Positions 14,201 to 27,712 of a DNA stretch of 64,000 bases are shown here, in pieces. The stretch is taken from contig NC_088790.1 in the NCBI RefSeq assembly GCF_949628265.1, forward strand, positions 7,072,545 through 7,136,544, given 5' to 3'. The DNA comes from Cloeon dipterum. Lineage: Eukaryota > Arthropoda > Insecta > Ephemeroptera > Baetidae. The notes beneath the pieces were generated by a model. That model did no database searches. It was not told the origin of the DNA and was given only the letters and a program-made list of their open reading frames with translations. Position 1 is the first letter of the stretch, and every line of letters starts with the position of its first letter. The position numbers and the translations under genes were made by a program.

Positions 14201-17200
14201 AGCTGCACCCAGAAGAGCGTGTGAATCTTGGGGAACGCGTTGGAAATAGAACTAGACCGGCTGGCGGGACATGCTTCGGTGTTTTTTGCACAATTTGTTC
14301 TAAAAACGGGCTCGGCTTTTTGTAGGTGCGCGCGCTCGAAAAGGGGTGCGCGTCATTAATCATATTCACGAATGCCGCGCTGCGCTTGATTTTGGGCTGT
14401 GCTGCGCGACGGTGACGTGCAAGTGCACACTTTGAGGGTTGATTCAGCCGCACCCAGGCAAAAATTCTGCACCCTCTTAAAAGACCATTAATTTTGCTTT
14501 TAGCTCCTCATTTTCATAACTAATTGGACCCAACTGAGCAAACTTTGCAAAAAAGCTACGTGTGCTTTTCAGCTGGAAGTAAATAATGTTAACTTCCTTT
14601 GGCTTTTGATCTCTTTTAGAAGAAAATGATAAAATTATTATAGACAGATTCACTGAATGATATTTGTTAATACTTGTATCCTTTAATATGTGTTTTCAGA
14701 GCTGAAGTATCAAAGTTATAGCTCAACTTATTACTAAAAATCATTAATTAGGTATAAATAACTTACATGTGATGCCAAGAAATGTAATGATCAGTGAGCT
14801 CTTGCGCAATTCGACCACCAGCAGGTCCTCACCGCTCATAAATAAAACAATTATTGCACAAAAAGAGCATTCAGCTAAAAATTATCGAGGTTGAGGAATT
14901 TATTCGGGCGGCCATGAAATTACACGGACTGTGTGATTAATTCGAGCGTAATTACAGACTACTTATTAATGACAAGTGAGTAGAAGCACTTCATTTGAAC
15001 AGCAGCTCGTTGTCATAATTTTTTGTTTCATGCGGTTGCTCCCTCTCAAAAATCTGTGATGTCCGTCTTTTTTCAAGTCCGTATGATTGGCGAGTTGAGA
15101 GATGAACTTGCAAAGGTTTTAATTGCATCAGAGAATAATAGTGAAAAATAATTATATCGTGACGCGCCGCGTGTGTAATTTATCGGATGCGAGAATGCTA
15201 ATAGCAATGCTGATCATTGAGTGACTACGCAGCTTTTTTCGCGAAAACAATTACGGAGGGCGAAATTTTATTACCAAAACGACTAGCGAGAAGGACTGAT
15301 TTATTCAAAAGCAGCGCGTAATCCTTTAATTTTGGTTCATAAATTTGGCACCAACACGGATTCCGGCCACGCAGCTCATGCCTTTGCTTGCGCACAAGTC
15401 GGCAATTATTGGGCTTAAGAAAACACAGAAGTTTGCGCTGCTTGATTTTATGTTTGCAGAGGCATAAAACAGTTTTAATTGCGTATTGGGGCCATAAAGG
15501 TGGCGCAAATAAAAGTAGTGAGACTCCCTTTGGACCATAAAAACGCGTAGTATTCCTTATAAGTGCTCTGTGATTTATTGTATTATTTATTTTCGCTTGG
15601 GTGAATGCCGAGCGATTGTTATTTTCCTACTTTAGCAATTTGTTCCTTTCCTTCACAGTCACTAACCCACTTCTTTACAATTTTTTACTCGTGCCACTGC
15701 AAATAAATTTACGAATAGTTGATTGACTAATTGTTACGATAAAATAAATTGCATATTATTCACCTTTTCATTTACAATTACGAATTTGCAAGAAATGTTT
15801 TAGACACAATTGAAATTTCTGTGCCATTTTTAATTAAAATATAGAGAAGAACGTTTAATATTACTTCAGTACACTTAGCCACATTTAGCAAGACAATAAA
15901 AAGCAAACGTTTGTAGTAGTGACCTTTATGTGTGTCACATGCACAAGGAAATTACATCAAATATCGTTGACTAGACGAAACGTGGCAAAAAGAGTAAAAA
16001 CCTCTAGCCTCAATACCTTTTCGTGAATAGTGGCCACCTTGATAAATAATACAAAAACGGACAGACCATTTGTACACGCTGTCTAGACAGAGTAATAATT
16101 CCTCTTGGTCCGTCTATGATAATTAATTCCTTTCATTCGCCACTGGAGTGAATATATTTTAATATCACATAACCAGCGAATTACAAAAAGAATTTATAAT
16201 TAAAACGCGGCATTTCATTTCAATTCTGCGCCCTGCCCCATTGTGCTGCGCGCCGACAATCGGACAAATTATTAATTATATTTTCAGCGTTATTAATGGT
16301 CGTCGGCTTGTTTTGACTGCGAAGGATAATCACTTTTCTATTCAGCTGAAGGAAAATTTGCTGGCGTATAATTTGAAATAAACATAAAGTGACTGTGATT
16401 CTCTACGATTCCACGAAAAGCATTTTCGTAATTTTACGAGCGTGCGAGAAACTTTTTTGACATGCTCGTGCTAATAGCATTAAAAGGATTGACTTGGTGT
16501 ATAACAAAAGCCAAAAAGAGAAAAGAATGTCGCTTTAAGTCGGTTTTATTAAAACAAAAAGAAAAAATGACATAATAGCTCGCGGGCCGCTGCTTTTTAT
16601 TATATTGCATTCTCTCTCCTTTACTCGCGCGTACTTTTATTAGCAGCAACGTTGGAGTTTAATTGAATAACATTCATTCAGTCGCACACAGAGATGGATA
16701 ATAAAAAATATGTAAAATAAATTGGATGAGAGCAGCTAATGCAAAGCCTTATTTTTCGAGATTGTCTTCGGGTGAAGCGCGCAACCTGCTGAGAGAACAG
16801 TGGCGCGTACGTCTGCCAAAGAACACATGCAGACAATTGGAAACTTTTGGCAGTAAAATTTTTACGATGACCATAATTTTGACTTCCGTGTTGTTCCACG
16901 TAGGTCCGTCATAAGTGATTTGATTTGAGATGGAAAAGATAAAAAAACAGCTTCGAATGATACAAAACTTGATTCCACCAAATGGCATAAATATTAATCC
17001 ACACTTAAATGGTCCACCCCTGCAGATTGTTCCAAACACGCCCCTGCTCCACATTGAGCTAATTAAGCAGCACGAGAGCAGAGAAAATGCACACTTTAAC
17101 TGGGAAATGCGAGCGTTCGTATAAGGAAGCAATGCCGTTTCCTCTTCCTTTTATCGGGGGAGCGAAAAAACTGCGCGAAATATCGGATTCACCCTGTCGT

Positions 17201-20200
17201 ACATCTGGTTCCTCGTGCACACATACATATTCGCGAGAGGCCTGAGCGCTGGCATAAAAGCGCGGGCTGCATTGTCGTATATATGTATTATGCTCAATTA
17301 ATTAGCACACTATGCGCGCGGTGGCGGTGGGGCATTCAATCCGGGCTGGAGATAAATAAGTATGCATGCAGCGTTGTTATCCAAATCCAATGAGCGCAGC
17401 TTTCATTAAAAACAGCCTCGCGCGCGCACCGCGGCCAACCGACATTGTGTGTCGTTTTATCATTTCATTGTTCGATCGCCGCGCCGGTTCGGTGTTTGCA
17501 TTTTTACAATATCACTGCCGGCGTATCGCACTGATGCATGCACTATCTGCACGCTGTGTTTGTCAATTAATTAGATAGACTCAATAACATAGTGGTGTGC
17601 ACTGCACACGGTGCTGTTTGCGCCTGCTGCAATGAAATAAAAAACCACAACGATGCTTCATAGAATGAATAGATATGCACTTGCAATTAGAGGCTTTTGT
17701 ACACAGTGCGTAGGGAGATTTTCACTTTAAACTTGCGTCATATATGCTGCGGTAATGGATTTTTTACAAGTGGATTTTAATAGAGGTGTGCTAGAACAAT
17801 TCGAAATGCACACATTTTAAAGTGGGATGATGAAGGAAAAAAGTTATAAACAATTTGGTAAGACGTGGAGAGTACAGAATAACATGTCTTCAATGTCAAC
17901 ATTTATTGTTTAAATTTTAAATGATCTTTCAAATAGTAAAACGATACTCCCCCGCACAAATCAGGAATATCATTTTTCACTTGTACTTAAATATAGATAT
18001 CTTTTTTAAAAATATTCACTAAAAAAATTGGGTTTTAGCATATATTAACGGGAAAATCAGCTCCAAAGAAGTGCTGTTTCCCACTGAAAATGCGTTGATT
18101 TACTCCAAAAATAAATTGTAACTTTCCTCACAAACTTTACAATACCTGAGCATTTCGCGAAAAGAAGAACCAAACTCATAATCGAAAAAATGGTCGATTC
18201 ATTCAAAGTATGAATTTTATTTTTTGTTCAGTTCATTTTTGCTTAGTGCAGTCATACATTGGTGCTAAATTTTATAAAAAATATCAACATAATTAAAATA
18301 TTAAAACAATCTTTTGTTTAAGTGTACACAGTAAAATGTTCATAGTTTTTTGACACAATATATTACATACTAAAAAAGCAATGATCAAAATATAACTTAA
18401 TTTGCAACAATAGATTTTACTGCATTGTCACTTTTAAAGGTTCTTATTTTCGATTACTTTTGTTGAGATTGTATTTAGAGTTGACGTGTGAAAGGCAAAA
18501 ACAAAAATGGCAAGTAATCTGACGATTTTTGCTTGCCATTTGATAGTACAAAAACTGTATATTATGCACTTCATTTTCTCGACTACTATTAACTTTAGCT
18601 TTTGCTGAAAACTCAAGAAAAGTTAGTTTTTCTGCACTTGACTGTGTATTCACTCCTCTTTAACCTAGCAATAACCTGGCAATAAGAAGTTTCGGTGATT
18701 TTGCAAATTAGTTTTAAGCTCTAGCAGACAAAAATACGTAAATCAAGGATTGTGCTGAATAAGGTAGTCTTGAAATTAAATTTTTCCCAACTCTCCCATG
18801 CAATTGAACAAAATCAATAAACTTTTGCAGTCTGCACCACTTGGTGACGAAGCTTTTGTATCTAAGTAGGCACTAGCTCTTATCAGCATTGTCTCGTATT
18901 CGTTCACTCGTAGTAAGCGAATACTTTTACAAAAAATTTCCATTCGAGAAAAAACGCGACAGCGATAATTCGAGAGGCCGGGTAATATAAGTGCCAATAG
19001 CTTCCTCATAAAGTAAGCACACACATTGCGCGATAAGCCGGCAGAGACAAGTTTATTTACACCGAGTGTTCGCCTCACAACATTAACTCTCTATTTCTCT
19101 GCTCTCTCAGTGTTCTTTCGCGAGCCGACTGAGCTGAGACTGAGTTGTGTGTGTGGGTTCAAAACTAACCCTTGAGTGTGCGGCGACACTCTCGGCGCAG
19201 GATAACTTCATCGTCGTCGTCGTTGAACCGCTCTTTTCTCTTATCCGCAAAGCTGGAGCTTTATTGCTTCCTCGTATTTTACTCTCTCAGGTCCTCCGTG
19301 AATATCGCTGGCCGAGTGTATTTATGAAGTTTGATAAACGCCGAGCAAATGAATAAATTCTAGAATCTGCTCTCGAGCGCATGTCGCGCCTGACGCTCTT
19401 TGTACCCACATGCGGTATTCTCTCGCGTACGTACGTACTCCTTACACAACGCTTGCTCGCGAGAAGAAGGTATTACGTACAAATAATGGGCGCCGGCGAA
19501 ATTTGTTAATGCATTAAGATTTTATTTATTAACAGGTTTCTCCCTTGTTGTTCTCCGCTTTCAGCAGAGATGTAGTTTTTGATGTGCGAGTTTATGTTTA
19601 CCTCTTTCGCATAATTACAAGCACCATAAACAACACGCACTTGCACTTACACAGCCGCTAAATATTAAATAAAATTTACTTTAATCGCTGTCCTAAAGAG
19701 TGACACCTTGAAAAAGGCATACATTGTATCCTTTCTTATTGTAAGGTATTATCAATGAATAATTTGGCTACGTGAGGAAAGAAATTTTCCAATGCATTCA
19801 AATCGAGCAGTTGTAATTAATAGATCGACCTGGGCGCCGTTGACAGTATCAAGACAAGCAATAATGATGAATATTCCAGCTTCCCGCTAATGAATACTGT
19901 CAGCCGAATTAAACGAACGGCCCAGCTGATAATTAGCGAGAGGGTTTAATTATCCGCGTCAGGCCGGTATCACGAGAGGAAAGGAGACGCGCGATTGCCG
20001 CCCGTTGAATCTCATTGTCCGTTCGAGTGGAAAAGAAAATACTTTGTGAGGTGGCCGCAGGGGCAGTTTTATTCAAAATAAAGGTGGATGATAAAATCTG
20101 CTGCCACGACGCGCGTAATTAATGTTCCTATTGGCAGAAATCCCCGCGGTCATCTCTTCAGTGGCGGCGGCGGCAGAAATATCTAGCAGCGGGGAAAATG

Positions 20201-23200
20201 GAATAATAAATTACGACCGTATTATTTTAATTCCTTCGCGCTCCATTCAAAATATTATTATCATTCCTCGTTTTATGAATTATTGTGCGTGTTTCGAGCC
20301 GAGAATTCGTTTTCCTCAGAAAGCCCCTAATTTGTCTCGGAGGCAAAGTATTTTTATCTGCTCTTAGCATCGGATTTATTTTTTCAAGGTGCAAAGAGAA
20401 GGCGAGTATTAAACACGTTTGCCGAAATAAGCGCAAGAAAAGGATTAAATTATGAAAGGGAGAAATTTCACACGAGAATCCAAGTGAAATAATGTCACTG
20501 CTAGACGCCGCCGCCGCGGTTTCTTCTTACAACGGCGCAAAAAATACCCGAATCAGCCAGAGGGACGCTCTTGTCTGCATCCTTCTCGTGTCTCACGTCG
20601 ATTTTGCAGCGAAATCAAAAGAAAAAATATCGATACGATGCTTGTTTGGCGGCAGGAGCCCGATGAGAAAAACACTACACAGATGTAAAAGGGTGATACT
20701 TGATACAAATTACAAGAGAGTGAGATAATACGCCGCAGCAGAAAAGGCTGCTTTTTAGTGAGAAAATCTAGACGTGCGGAGAAAGAGGCAGAGAGATAAA
20801 TTACCGGCGTCTCGCTTGTAAAACATACTTGCTGCCCTTTTCCAGCGCAAATCGCACCTCCCGTATGAATGAGTGCATGCAACTGACTCTCTGATCCGCG
20901 CCTTTTCGAGGGAATAATTTTCCTCTACACGCTCATTTCTCTCTTCCTCCGGCCGGCCGGCAGATCGAATTTCCGCAAGTGATGTTGCAGCCCTTCTTTT
21001 TGCACTGAAACCCTACACCTCGACTTCATCTCTTGCCACTTTTCTCATTGCCGGCCCAGCCGTTCGGGGCTTGTGCGACGCTCAAGTTATGTTTATTTGT
21101 AGAATTTTTAATAAAATAAAGCAGATTCTTTATGCTCATGTTAATTTGAATGCTGTACCGAGTTTAGCAATGGGTTTTACAATATATCATCTCTATTTTT
21201 ACTCACAGATTTTTCTTACTTCTTTCATTTGCTAAAAATTATTTAGTTTTGTTTTAATAAAAATTAAAACATTCTTTATTTTAGATAGTTTGAATTTTTT
21301 ATATGGAAATTCAATGTCAACACAGTGTATATAGGGATTTAATATCTACAGAACTTTCCGTTAGTGGGAGGTTTGAAATATCACACTTCATTTTTGCTGC
21401 GGAGGTGTCGTGTCACAATTAAAATTCGCGAGTGTCCAGGGTAATGCGATCCTTAAGACTTTTTTGCAATAAAAACGTGTCGGCCGGAGACAATAATATT
21501 TAATGACGCCACTCAATCTTGGCGAGACCGGTGTCTTTCGACGCGGGGCAATATCAGTCGAGCAAAAAAAGGAGTGGCCCCGCCTAAAACACAAAGAGAC
21601 AAGATTTCGGAAGAGAATTATTTACCGTGAATCCGAGACTCTTAAAGAAACTCGAGAAAAGTACCATATTTCTCTTAAGCGGCCGCAGGTAAAAAATAGA
21701 AGAAACCCTTTTCTTCCCACGATTTTCCTGTCTATTATTATCGTCACCGGCTGTGCAATGTGCACCCTTCCAGGAGTAAAGAGCGCGCACCCTCGCTCGC
21801 ATTTTAGTTTTTTATACGATGAATGAGTGCTTTTTTATTTCTGGGATTCCAGCTGTCAGCGGAAAAATAATGTATTAGGCAGGAATAGACTAGAAATAAT
21901 GCATTCTCCTTCGACGTGCGCAGCAGTCGCGCACACAAATGTAATTATCATTGGCCTGAATTGAAAGGGGTGCTTTTCGGAGCATTTTTAAGACCCCTCC
22001 TTAGAAGCTCACGTGTGTATTATTTTTTGAATATGCGTGATTGGCGCCTAACTTCATTAGGCATATCCGGCGACGAGCACTTGCTGCTGACTAAAAATAC
22101 AACCCATTTTTCGCTGCCGATGCACCCTTTCTTGTGGGTTTCATTTCTTTCCCATGCTTGCAGCGGACGGCTGAGCAACGAGCCATCCGTCTCTGTGCTG
22201 TTATTTGATGTCTTACTTTACAAACGAGATGCTCCCGATTATGAACATTGTCTTCCTCTCGCCGCCCTAACAGCTTCACCCAGACTACTTCCTATTTTTT
22301 TATCCACATCCTTTGAAAAAAAAATCAAATGGATTCTCCTTTATCTTGGGAAATTTTCAGACTCCAATTGAATCGTTAAACTATAAGTATTAAATGAACT
22401 AAAAAGTTTCAACACTTGAAACTATTACAAAAATTAAGAAGCACTCAGCTGCCTTTCTCAGACTCACTTTATTGCCAAACATTTTTGAATGTGGTATTTT
22501 TCACAACACTCACAGCCTAATTAAAAATTAAACGCCTGATTATTATTTTAAAACAACACTGGATTTTATTTTATTCATTCTAACCAACTTAACAGAAAAT
22601 TGTTGAAACATAAAATGTTTTTAGAATTTTAATGAGCATCTGCATAGATGAATCGACGAAATTTACTATGGGATTTTTAAAATTATAAGGCCAAATGTGT
22701 TAATTGAAGGATAGTGACAAAAAGGAATACCAGATGAGATGAGCTCTGCCTCTAGCATATTTCCTTATGAAGCAATTATCAAGCCGATTTTTGAAGAAAA
22801 AGTCCGATTTATCGACAACTTTCATTTGTTGGTGTCGTAAAAGTCATCCCGTTCCCAAAATTAGGACGAGTTGCGATAGTAAAATTTTACGGGCCCTTAA
22901 AAAAGCTCTAAAATGTGAGATTTCCACTTTTTAAGGGTCCATTAACAAGAAGAAAAATACCGACCGGCTACCAAAAAGTATCCAATTAAATGCTACGTAA
23001 TTAATTAAGGCTTTTCCACTTTTTAGTGGAACGAGCAAGTCCTTCCTCCTGGAATCCGCGCAAAAATCTTTTGGCAGTACGCAAAGGAGCCAGAACGGAT
23101 TTTAGTATCTTTTATGGCCTATAAACCGCTCTTTTATCACGTTTTATGTGCATTTTAAGATCTGCTGGCTCTCGGGATAGAACGCTCCCGCCTGAATGAT

Positions 23201-26200
23201 AATAAGTTGAGAGTGAGACGCTCCTTTTTCCACAGATGCTGAATTTATGAGCCGGCCCTGTTGTTTCTTCAATTCAAATGTGCTTGAAATTATCATTTTT
23301 ATGCTGCGGCGACCGTAAAACCCTACCTGCACTCATTTTTAACGATTATTGCTTGTGTTCAGTCCGCTGTCGATGCCAAGACTGACAGAGGATTTTTCCT
23401 TTTAATTACAATTATAAAGCAGACTTTATTGGGTCACATGCTACAAAACGCGGGCGCACACTCGAAAACGAGGCCTTAATAAAACACTTTGCCATTAAAA
23501 AGATGGCTAAAATCGACTCTCAACGGCGTGTTTTATTGGCGAATAAAGTTACTTTTTGTACGGCACTGGTTCAATTTTATCATCAGCGAAGCTCGAAACG
23601 AGCGAGACGCGAATTTCAATTTCCATAAAAGAGGCACCCAGACGTTCGGGCCTTGTTTTTCACAGAATAATCTGCTTCAATCTGGTGCCACTTATTTCTG
23701 AAGAAACGGTCATAAAATGTGGCACATTAAATTTCGCGCAAAACCCGCCTTCGTCCCACCTTAAAAGCTGCCGAAATGTACAAATAACGAGAGTCTTAAA
23801 ATTGTCATTCGAATCCAAAAGACAGCCGCATGCTGAGCGCAGTGCTAAAATAAAGGCTTCAAGAAATATGTTCCTGAGTAAATTGTACTGTTGCAAATTT
23901 TATTATGCTGAAACAAGACGTAGAGATACGTAGATGAAAATTTAATCCTATCCAAACTGTTGCTGTTGCTTCAAATACTTCAATTTAAGGAAAATTTTTA
24001 AAAAATTATTTTCTGATGTTCTAAATATTTTCTCTGGAAATCAAGTATCACCAAATTTACGATGGTGTACAACAAAGTTTTCTGTGAGAAGTTCTAACGG
24101 TTGTAAGCCTAGGGCGCTCCCAAAAGGGGTAGATTTCCAAGTGACACCTCCATGTCACGTCACGCGTAGTAATGATGCTGCATCTTCCTTTGCTGCTTTG
24201 TCCCTGCATTTCCTTGTCGCCGTCGGCATCCACACAATATATACACGCTCAGAAGGCGACACAATTCATTATTTACACAAAAATGCGAGAAAAAAGCATT
24301 GGAGCGGTATCCAAGATTAAGGAAGCAAGGGTTGCGCAACAAAGAAAACAGGAAAGGGCGGCTGAGTGTCCGCAAGAGAGGCACCTGGCCTCTTTTTTAG
24401 TCCACGCCGAACAATGCCGGTGTGCTGCATCATCTGGGAAATAATAACAACAACGCGTGACAACCGTTTCAATCCAACCCTTCGAGATCGGAATTTTTCA
24501 GATTTTTAATGATTGATCACTGTGAAAATAAAGCATCCATCACCAGGGAATGGAATTCAGTCGGCTTTGTCACTGATGATAGTCTGCTCTTTAGAAATCG
24601 AAAGTGCATTTTTTAATTCCACTTTGACCCTTTTCATGCTCTTGACGTAAGCAGACGAGAGTTTTCTCGGTATCTGCAGGCCACTTAAACTTTTCCTTGA
24701 ATTTCGCACTTTTGGCAACTGATTTTATGAGCCATAAACCGCCTCAGTGAAATACTTTTGGAATTCATTAACATTCCATAAAAAAGACTTGTTTTCATTG
24801 AGATTATATTCGTTTTTATAGCCACCGAAACGGCCGTTTCCGTCTCATTTGGACGCCCAATGAAACGACCAATAAATGTAATAAAACCAAAAATATATAT
24901 TCAAGCATAAATTTATTTCGGCTCTAAATGTTGAAATTTTTAACGCAGAAGTTAAGGTTTTTACTTTAATTATGTTGATATATTCCTGATGTCATTAGAG
25001 TAATTTATGCAGTGTCCAGTAAAAGGCATCTAAAAGAACATTAAATAAATATATAGTTTCATTTGGACCTTTGGAATGAAGCCGACTTTCATCTAAAAAA
25101 TTGTCATTATGCGTCAATAACTAGCTCCTTACTCAGAAGATGAAGAACACTTTTGATGTTCTGCGCAAGGAGTGTTTTCTTCTGCCTTCTGCCCGTTCGC
25201 TCTTTATGGTAATGAGAGCAGAAACGCTGACGGATGAAACCAAATACAGTATATCCCATCTGCCGAGAAATGAAAAATTGCCATAAATCTTTTGTTCTCG
25301 TATGAAAATAGGCGCAGCTCGGTCCGATTGCGCTTGAGGGCCAGAAATACATATTAAACTCTTTGAGAGCCGACTGGTTAGAGCAGAGAGAAGAGAACTC
25401 AGCGTGCTGCTGCCGATCGGAACATCGAAGGCGTGTCTTTCTCGGGGAAAAATGCTGCCCGGCTCGAAATATGAAAATAAAAATTTATTCCCGGGATAAA
25501 AGTGGCTGCTGTCTGTTGTAATAAGAAGACCATTAATCCTCTTGTTGTTGTTGTTGTTCTTGCAAGTCATTGATCATTTATACGTACCCCAGTCTGTCCC
25601 TTTTTGTACCAGCACCAGCACGGTCAGAGGAAACCGCTTTCTCAATAGGATCGGATTGACCTTTTTGATGAATTCCCGTCTATCTGGACGAAAAATTCTC
25701 CGACCAAACCCTTTCCTTAATGAAATCGCGTTTTTGTGACATGTCATGCTGCGGACGCCGGGGAAAAGATACACGTCACAAAAAGTGTCCAACAAAGAAG
25801 AATTAATGGATTTTGGAATCAGTAAAAAAACGGCCGGCCGTAAACCACTACGGGAAATTCCATCTTACACGGAATAAAAGTGAAACAACGTAGAGGGAAA
25901 GGCGTGAAAATGGTAGAGAAAACGCGTTTTCGTTATATTGCGGCCCGTCAAGTGCGTCTCAAATGACAACAATGGGAGGCTGGACGACTGCTCTCTGTGC
26001 TGCCGCTGCAGCCGACGGTGCATCTCATCTCAGAGAGATCGTTACGACGACAAAGCCCGGCTGCACATGCAAATGACAATGGTCTGCAACAAAGATGCTG
26101 CGGCGACAATTCATGTGCATCTTCCATCTCGTCTGTAGCGTATCACCACGCAAGAGAAAATAATATAATACACACACTGAAAATGACCAGTACACCAGCC

Positions 26201-27631
26201 CGCCTGCGTTTGTTATGAAACTTGGCTATTATAATTGCCAGATGCGCTAACTTGCATATGATTGTCATGAGAGCAGAATGGATGCTGCCGACAGGCAGTT
26301 GGATAGTTCGTTAAGAGTTGTGCACTAGAAATTTTTACTGGCATCATGGTTGAGCCATGGTACATATATTATATACAAGTATTTTAAAATAAAAATTGTA
26401 TGTGGTATAAGTCTCTCTCTTGTATTTATGACAAGGCAGAATAAACAAGAATAAGTCAACTCTAGGTTTTATTTGTTTTTAATTTGTCATTTTACAAAAG
26501 TTGTAAATAAAATGATAGTAAACGTTTTAAAGATTTCTGTTCATTGCAGCAGCAATTTGTAAAGAAAAAAGCATTGAAATATATTTTCAATAGATAAAAA
26601 ATGGCTTATCATGATATATGCTGAATTAAGTGAAAAATAAATTTTATTAATTTTGATTTTTTTTTGTATTTTTTTCTATTTTACTTTCATAATCAACAAA
26701 AATCGCCAGTTCCGAAATGTCATTTAATCACAATCCTGTCGGAACATTTGTCTGGATACCGAATGCGAATGTAATATTTGTGCCAGTGATTTAATAACAA
26801 CCAACAGCATAATGCCCAATGTAAAAGAGCCCCTATTGTGCTGTATATTGTCACTTGTTGCGCTCGTTTATCATGTTTCCACATTCACGGATGCGATCAT
26901 GTAATCTTCTTTTGTGATGAACGTGCATTTGTAGCGATGTAATCAAGCATGTCGCCAATGGGGAGAGCACGGTGGGCGACAGACAGGGCGAGCAGCAAAT
27001 AATAAGAATAACAAAAAAGGCGTTTTCGTTGCGTAAAAGTCGCTTTTTGTCACATAAAGGTGAGAGGGCGACTGACTGAGTGAGCTATGCGGAAATAATG
27101 CACACAAAATCCATTAATCAATATGCGGCAGGAAGCCAGCTGAGGAATTTTTCGGTGTTTTTCTATGGATTTTTTTTTAATCTTGTCATCTATTAGATTT
27201 TCTCCATTGATAAGAAAAAGCGTATAAGGATCAAACTTGTTCATGCTTGTGTTTTTTTTTTAGAAAAAAATCGCTTATTTTCTGTTCTCACTGCCAGCAA
27301 GCTTCCTTTCTCCTGTTAAATTTGCCATAAAATAAATAAATGGATCTGCAAATATGATGCAGTTAAAAACATTCATTAAATAACTTATTTTTTAAAGTAA
27401 ACGTTTCCCTGTTAAGTTTGAACCTAAGTTTTGCTATGTTTGAGACGTGAAAACGTTTGAGACGTGAAAGAAAACGTTATAAACAAGAATAGAATAATAT
27501 CGTATACATGTGTTTTCAAGTAATAATAAACGATAACTGGTATGTTGCATATTTTTCTAATTAAACTGTGGATTGGTCTGTTGAGAGGTCATCCACCAAT
27601 GAGTGTTTTGAATGTTTACACTGTTTTTCAG

Positions 27632-27712
27632 GAAATCGATCAGTTATGCGGCAGCTGACGACGAGGATATTGTTTCGGCGTCTAATTTAACCAACAAAAA
27701 ATCCAGAAAATG
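27632..27712 (+). other. candidate upstream coding exon of the PAQR gene
   Basis: An 81-nt open stretch is bounded by a good acceptor (a T-rich tract ending TTTTTCAG) and a consensus donor (GTGAGT). Only one frame is open. It ends with two bases of a codon. It joins in frame if the next exon starts at a weak acceptor at 30161-30162, but not if it starts at the strong acceptor at 30121-30122. It may be an N-terminal exon, an alternative exon or a chance hit. Confidence 0.3.

Larger units (their letters stand above)
1..27631. other. long non-coding stretch, no supported gene
   Basis: No exon here could be supported by reading frame plus splice sites plus protein resemblance. Open frames are at most about 150 codons, lack recognisable domains and overlap on both strands. 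Composition is mostly AT-rich, with frequent TAATTA-like words, GA/CT-rich tracts (for example 3150-3185) and short CG-rich patches. It could be intergenic regulatory DNA or a long 5' intron of the PAQR gene downstream; the sequence alone does not decide. Confidence 0.6.

Noticed and set aside
21916-22371. 151-codon open frame on the plus strand
   Set aside because: Sequence has no recognisable family features and an antisense frame overlaps it; likely chance.
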